DNA of 64,000 nt from the NCBI RefSeq assembly GCF_016859285.1, contig NC_053417.1, positions 23,744,706 through 23,808,705 on the forward strand. The letters are read 5' to 3'. A program made the position numbers and the translations under genes. Source of the stretch: Xiphias gladius. Lineage: Eukaryota > Chordata > Actinopteri > Istiophoriformes > Xiphiidae. This document shows, in pieces, positions 58,006-64,000 of this stretch (positions are counted from its first letter, which is position 1; every line of letters begins with the position of its first letter). The notes beneath the pieces were generated by a model. The model did no database searches, was not told the DNA's origin, and saw nothing but the letters and a program-made list of their open reading frames with translations.

Positions 58006-58957
58006 ATGAAAATATCTGCTGCGTCCAAGAAGCTGTGGTGCGTCCACAGACAGCTGGTCCTCCTGCTCACTCCGCTCCTGTTCCTGCCTTTGCTTTTTAC
58101 CCTGCCGGAGAAGGTGAGTGACTTAACGCCGCGTGATTTCACGTGTGCGCCTTAACATCTCCAGCGTTTTGCCACGAGTGATGAAGGAGTCACGTAAATT
58201 CACACGGGGGCTAAATCGCCACTGTCTGAACTCAGACTCATTGTCAGTTATTTCATTCATGACTCTGTTTTTTCATTAATCAGGAACAGGACAATTGAAG
58301 CAGCATTAAGTTCCAAGGCGCCAGAGTTTTCCTGACTAAATAAATTAAATCTTCATTGCTTGATCACATCACCAATAGACTGAGTAACCTTTTTTTTTTG
58401 TTTTTTAATGTCTCAATTAGAGCTGAACCGATTAGTCATTCATTGATTATTCAATCAACAGAGAAAAATAATCTTCAACTATTTAGATTGTAGGTTAAAC
58501 GTTTCAAAAAAACTTCCAAATATTCTCTGGTCCCAGCTTCTCAAATGGGAGGATTTGCCTTTTTTCTTTGTCTTTTAACACGGTAAACTGAATGTCTTTT
58601 ACTTTTGGTCTTTTTGAACGAAACAAGATATTTGAAGATGTCACCTTTGGCCCCTGGAAGTCGTGATGGGTGTATTTTCACTATTTTTGACATTTCATTG
58701 GCCAAACCATTGATCCATTCATTGAATAAAAAATCGGCAGATTAATAAATAATGTAAATGATTATTAGTTGCAGCCCTAATAAAAACTCAAATAAAACAT
58801 AAATCTAAGAGATTTTATTTTTCATTATGTTCATATTAGAGGCAGTCATTAGAATTAAGTATGCATTTTATTTTACTTAGTTATTTTATACAAAAAAATG
58901 CCTCTTGTGCACACAGAGGAAAACATGTATGCGTTCTCTCTCTCGCACTCTCTAACT

Positions 58958-59055
<98 letters not shown>

Positions 59056-62000
59056 AATGTTATTTTCTGAAGGGCAATACTGTATCTCTGACATCCCCAA
59101 AAATATGTCCATTATGTGTGAAGCTGTAGCTAATTTGATTGCTTCCTCTTTACCTGTGAAAAGTCGCTTTATTGTTTATGAAGTTGGCTGGACGTTAACG
59201 ACCACGTGTTGCTTATCTTTTTAGGAGGGAAAATGCCTTTATGTGGTGGTGCTGATGGCTATATTTTGGTGCACAGAGGCCCTTCCTCTGGCTGTCACGG
59301 CGATGCTTCCAGTCTGCCTCTTCCCAACACTGGGGATTCTTCCATCCAAAAAAGTCTGCCCCCAGTACTTCCTCGAAACCAATTTTCTCTTCCTCAGCGG
59401 TCTCGTGATGGCATCGTCTATCGAGGAGTGGGGCCTGCATCGCAGGATAGCCCTGAAGGTCCTTAGTATTGTCGGAGTGAAACCAGCTTGGTGAGAAAAC
59501 TTTGCTGGAAGGACGTTTAAAGGATAAGTCTGGTGATTCTATGTTTTTCTCGTTGTCGGGAAATGCCACGAAAAGGCCAAACCCGGCAATGACTTGATCC
59601 TACTAACAAGTATTGTGAGTAGGCTCTGTGCCACAGAGCTCCTTTCTTGACCAAAAACCATTAAAAACACACCACTGCACTGGGCGACATGTGCCTCTAG
59701 TATGAGGAACAAAGGCACTGTAGATTATTTTGAGTCGATCCAACATGCAAGATCCTACTGTCGAAAATACTCACTAGAGCACCCACTGTGTATTAATCCG
59801 CAGCTCAAAACAGTCCCCTACATAATCATCATTCGCATTTGCTAAAAAAACGGACGCTGTCAGCTTTTTCAAAAGCAAATGTATACATTTTTGTCACCTA
59901 TTTTAAAGTCTTCCGTCTTCATGGGCTTGGAGCTGAAGGCAGGTTAGGGGAAAACATTGGGAAACAGCCGAATACATTGTCGGTTTTGGTCTTTTGACGT
60001 GTTTTATTGACAGTAAGAAAATATAGCCAACTTTATCCTTTAAGTGAGAGTTTCAAGTCAGCAGCTGTGATGGTGATGAGTTTTGTATTATTTTCCCAGG
60101 CTCATACTGGGAATGATGATGACTTCGTCCTTCCTGTCCATGTGGCTCAGCAACACTGCCACAACGGCCATGATGCTCCCTATTGCTAATGCCATCCTGG
60201 AGAGTCTGTTTGGAGACCTGGAGACCCTGAAACAAAAGTGCAAGTCCACAGGGGATCCAGAGAGAGATATAATAAATGGTACGTTTTATGGTTTTACAGT
60301 TTTACCGACTAACTAACCGTGCAAGGGCTGCCGGTCGTTACTTAAAGCTGCTTTAATCAATATTTTTATTGTAACAATGGATGAAGTGTCTGTCTGCAAA
60401 TCCCCTGAGCTCTACGGAGCATTTTAGCATTTTTCAACTCATTCTTTTGGTTTTGTTTCACCGTCATCGCTGTCATCGCATCATTTTTCAGCTGCAGCCG
60501 GCAGACACAGTTAGCCGCTAGCTGGGGAACAATCGGCAGCTAAAGAGCCAGGTATTAGACCAGAAACAGAGCTAAAAGCGAGTGAATATTGGACCTACTT
60601 GATGCACCAGAAACATGACTTCAAATGAATGTCAATGTTGCTCTGTGTTGACCGGATGTGCTAATAAGCAACCATTTGCTAAAGAGTTTGTCATATCAAT
60701 TTTGCAAGGTGATAATATGCCGATGTTGTGTGTACAGCTCGTTCCACTGCCCCAAAATTACCAAAAAATCAATACACGCAAGTTTAATAATGTTGGTTTA
60801 TTGTCAAAATGTGCCCAGACTTTACAAAAAATGTCTACACAGACACCGAATACCATTTTTGTTTTGTGTTAACTTTGTGTGCATGAGCCTTTAATATGTA
60901 ATCTAAGATGTGAACTTTGTACAGTTTTTCCGATTCACTGAGTCCTCGGATACAAGGTTAGTCAATATTTGAGTTGTGATTGATTAATGATGCTTTATTA
61001 CCCTAAGTGTTATATATTATTTTTTGAAGGCATAGCCTCCTAAAAGCGCTAAAACTCCTAATTTCACTCATGGTTATACTGTGTGGAGATTCATTACATG
61101 TGAACCTGACACAAATTCTTTGCTTCAATTTATTTCAGGTCAGTCTACTTTAAAGCTGCATTCACTGCCCTCAGTGCCCTTAGAAAAACAAATACTGTCG
61201 ATAGATGGGTAAGAAGAACACAGAAATCGTTTGATGCAATTTGCTGAACCAAATGGTGTTTCTAAGAAAGTATGACATTTTGGAAAATAAGATTAGTCAG
61301 AGTTAGATGAACCATAAAATCCATAAATCATGTAAAATAATGATAAGTGTCTTATGACGTCAAAAGGAGAGATGGGACGGAGCAGAGTGACACGAGGACA
61401 GCTGAGGAGATCCGATCGGAGTCGGAGTATCAGCTGAAGGTGTGGAAGGGATTCTTGATCTGTATTCCTTACGCAGCCAGCATCGGAGGGACCGCCACGC
61501 TCACTGGCACCGCACCAAACCTCATCCTGATCGGACAGCTGAAAAGGTAACTTTTTATTTTGTGCAACGCTTAAACAGAAAACCGGTCATTTCCCAGCTG
61601 TCTGACAACAGTCCTTGTGCTTTACAGCTACTTTCCGGATTGCGACCTTATCAACTTCGGCTCTTGGTTTGCGTTCGCTTTCCCGCTCATGCTTCTCTTC
61701 CTGTTTTTTGGATGGCTATGGATCTCGTTTCTCTACGGGGGATTGAATACACGGTAATGTGGTGTCTGAAATTTGTTTGTTGCAGATTTTATACAATCAC
61801 GTTAACCTGGTACTTATATTGATATCCGTACCATTTCTAGCTACACCACCCTACAAACACAGTCAGTGAAGGAAAAATTATATTTTTATTTCATCACCAG
61901 TCATGACAGAATTTGTCCCTTTTTTTTTCTTTATAAATACGCAGCAATGTTCTTCTCTCATTTCCTTTTCTTGAAATACAGTATGTGACACACAGCATGT

Positions 62001-63991
62001 TTTTATGTTATGCAGACTGTGCTTCGAGAAACACGACCAAAGAGCCCAGGCAGAGGCCAGAGCCAAGGCTCTAATAGAGGAAGATTACAGGAAACTAGGG
62101 CCCATAAAGTGAGGACTCGTGCATGTCTTCAAATGTCACGCAAATAGATGGTGAATGAATAAAGTTCGAACATGAACTGACTTTTTACTCTCCGTACTCA
62201 CTTTCAGTTTTGCAGAGGGAGCCATCTCTTTCTTTTTTGTATTGTTTGCTGTTCTCCTTTTCACACGAGACCCCAAATTTGTCACTGGATGGTCTGTGTT
62301 TTTTAAAAAAGGGTAAGAAAGGCGCACTGGATGAAAACATGAAGTAGTATGCTTGTTAATCAGTACAGTAGCTTTTTATTTTAAGAAATGATTGCAGACA
62401 CTGTATTTTGAGAGGCCTACTAATTATGTTTCGCTGTAAATCTGACCTCCTCTTGTTGTCCTGCAGGTACGTCTCAGATGCAGTGACCGGTGTTATCATT
62501 GTGTCCATATTGTTCTTCTTCCCCTCGCAGAAACCTTCTCTGAGCTGGTGGTTCGACCCTCAAGGTCAGTGACGTCTTAAACAACATACCTATGAAGGGA
62601 TACTTTTAATTTACAAGAAATAGAACTGATTCTAATTAACATTTTTCAAGTATTATTTCACTCACTGATAGTATAAAATATCGGATACTATAAATAAACA
62701 AGAATGATAATATTTGTACCATACAAAGTGCTGTAAAAAGAGACAAAATAAGTGTGCCTTCCATCAAAAAGATACAACAATTGGAAACGACCAGTTGGCA
62801 GCTTGTGAGGCTGCATAAGGACAAGTAAGAAGATAATATTGATGACTAAATATTTGTGAAAGATTCAAGGACATTGAGTGTGTGTCTCTAGCACAGCTGT
62901 TGAAAATTAGTGAAAATAACCTGAGGAATGTTAATAATGTAGATTAGAGAGTCTGAGTAAATTTTGAGTCTGGAAGTGAAACTGTAGTTTCTCTGTTTCT
63001 GTGATTAGAATAAGCTCTCAAAGCTATGTTGTCACACTTTGAGGTTTTTGTTTTTGTGTGTGTGTGTGTGTGTGTGCGCATGTGTGGGTGTGTGGAGACA
63101 CGTGTGCATGCGATTGTATATATTATGTTCAGCTGGTCAAATAAACCACTGGACGCAAGCAAAAAAAAAAAAAAAAGCAAATCCTGGGGTTCATTTGTCC
63201 CTTTCGGTGTAGGTCAAATTTTACAATAGAACAAAACAGAATAAAACTTTATCGTCTACCAGAGTGGAAAATAGTTTTTAGCTAACCACAGGAAAACAAA
63301 AAAACAACTGATGTAATAAAAACATAGTACCATAGTAAAAAATACAAATAAAATACTTAATACAAAGCAAGAAACATTAAAACATAAAATATAACACTCT
63401 GAAGCGAGATTTGGGGCTCATTTTTGTTTAAAATACAGATTTCATATGGACTTCTTGGATATATTTTTGGTCGCCAAAGGCAGTTCAGACTTCTAGCTCA
63501 TATTTGTTTTATTGCTTTGAATGTTCTGATAATAAATCTAGCTACTAATTGAAAATTTGTAGGCTGTAAAATGCATACCCTGTATTTGCAGGAAGCTAAC
63601 AAGACATTGTTTCTACCTAAGTGCGGTTTTGAACTACTAAGTAAGAAGTTAACTGACTGCATTAATCTCACACTGTATCAGCACACACACCAGTAATATT
63701 GTAGAAAACATTGTGCTTATAAAACATGACATATCCTAAATATTTCCAAGGATAAATAAATCGGGATACACATGCTGAAACATCACAGCTTCATATTGTA
63801 ACTATATTTTACCACATATTTAATATTCATGAATCCAAACCTGTGTTTTTTATAGTTTCCTCCCATATTTTTCCTCAGCTTCAAACACTCCTTATGTTCC
63901 TCTCTTATCGTGGAAGAAAGCCCAGGACTCTGTTCCCTGGAATATCATTCTGTTGCTCGGAGGCGGCTTCGCTATGGCCAAAGCTTGTGAG
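58006..63991 (+). CDS. slc13a3: Na+/dicarboxylate cotransporter 3 (NaDC3), 3' end outside window
   Basis: Ten coding exons: 58006-58113, 59225-59490, 60100-60278, 61139-61208, 61367-61546, 61628-61753, 62016-62108, 62208-62312, 62467-62564 and 63879-63991. All junctions keep phase and give 446 aa so far, against about 602 in human NaDC3. Motifs match SLC13A3: [46 protein letters not shown] (SNT motif, Ser142), [17 protein letters not shown] (from about 246), [29 protein letters not shown] and [20 protein letters not shown]. Family knowledge: a plasma-membrane importer of succinate, alpha-ketoglutarate and other dicarboxylates with about three Na+. The 11-helix core is cut after the VPWNII helix; the second SNT motif lies beyond the edge. 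The acceptor of exon 5 (CAAAAG) is weak but in frame. Confidence 0.95.
58419..58778 (-). mobile_element. Dispersed repeat of the GGGCTGCAACTA family in slc13a3 intron 1
   Basis: It starts AGAGCTGAACCGATTAGTCA, holds TTTGAAGATGTCACCTTTGG, and ends ATTATTAGTTGCAGCCCT. It is one of the better preserved copies. Confidence 0.6.
58960..59052 (+). repeat. (CA)n microsatellite in slc13a3 intron 1
   Basis: About 46 CA units with one CAGA interruption near 59007. Confidence 0.95.
59517..60042. mobile_element. Terminal-inverted-repeat element in slc13a3 intron 2
   Basis: It begins TTTAAAGGATAAGTCTGG and ends CCAACTTTATCCTTTAA, giving an inverted end of about 11 bp. The 526-bp body has no coding capacity. 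It fills nearly the whole intron between coding exons 2 and 3. Confidence 0.5.
60345..60715 (+). mobile_element. Dispersed repeat, copy 3, in slc13a3 intron 3
   Basis: It begins near AAAGCTGCTTTAATCAATAT and carries ACCAGAAACAGAGCTAAAAG and CACCAGAAACATGACTTCAA, the same order as copies 1 and 2. No coding capacity. Confidence 0.5.
63053..63078 (+). repeat. (TG)n microsatellite in slc13a3 intron 9
   Basis: About 11 TG units. Confidence 0.85.
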
Positions 63992-64000
63992 GTAAAAATG

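Noticed and set aside
57930..58121. 63-residue frame overlapping slc13a3 exon 1
   Set aside because: Different frame from the conserved transporter start at 58006.

Overview
This window looks like nuclear DNA of a ray-finned fish, probably a percomorph teleost. It carries intron-containing vertebrate genes with GT/AG splice sites, abundant (CA)n microsatellites, and several dispersed repeat families that I recognise from teleost genomes: hAT-type elements with CAGTGGTGGAA ends, elements with GGGCTGCAACTA ends, and fragments of L2/CR1-like LINE and Tc1-like transposase. No bacterial-type operon, CRISPR array, tRNA or rRNA gene was seen.

Five genes can be supported, all on the + strand. In order they are: scrt2 (Scratch-type SNAG/C2H2 zinc-finger repressor, 2 exons, 12359-16965); srxn1 (sulfiredoxin, 2 exons, 28647-30911); tcf15 (paraxis, bHLH factor, 2 exons, 39998-41179); a small CD83-like immunoglobulin-superfamily membrane protein (5 proposed exons, 49684-54466); and slc13a3 (Na+/dicarboxylate cotransporter NaDC3, first 10 coding exons, 58006-63991, running off the right edge). 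The order and direction scrt2 > srxn1 > tcf15 match what I recall of human 20p13. The CD83-like gene and slc13a3 next to them do not come from that human block, so a teleost rearrangement lies between tcf15 and slc13a3.

Region by region: 1-11.9 kb is gene-free, with dispersed repeats (including one element nested inside another at 5.4-6.7 kb) and a SOX-like dyad. 12-17 kb is scrt2. 17-28.5 kb is gene-free but holds GC-rich islands at about 19.4-19.8, 21.25-22.1, 23.5-23.8 and 24.9-25.1 kb that look like regulatory DNA, a GGTCA minisatellite, many microsatellites and one possible tiny two-exon gene. 28.5-31 kb is srxn1, with two inverted hAT-like copies in its intron. 31-39.7 kb is repeat-bearing intergenic DNA. 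40-41.5 kb is tcf15. 41.5-49.7 kb is intergenic. 49.7-54.5 kb is the CD83-like gene, with a LINE relic in an intron. 54.5-57.7 kb holds a Tc1 relic and other repeats. The remainder is slc13a3.

The genes do not form a pathway: they are a developmental repressor, a redox repair enzyme, a somite regulator, a probable leukocyte surface molecule and a renal/glial transporter. The most interesting items are the CD83-like molecule with a lysine inside its membrane span and a basic tail, the two possible srxn1 starts (the longer with a mitochondrial-type leader), and the candidate regulatory sites.
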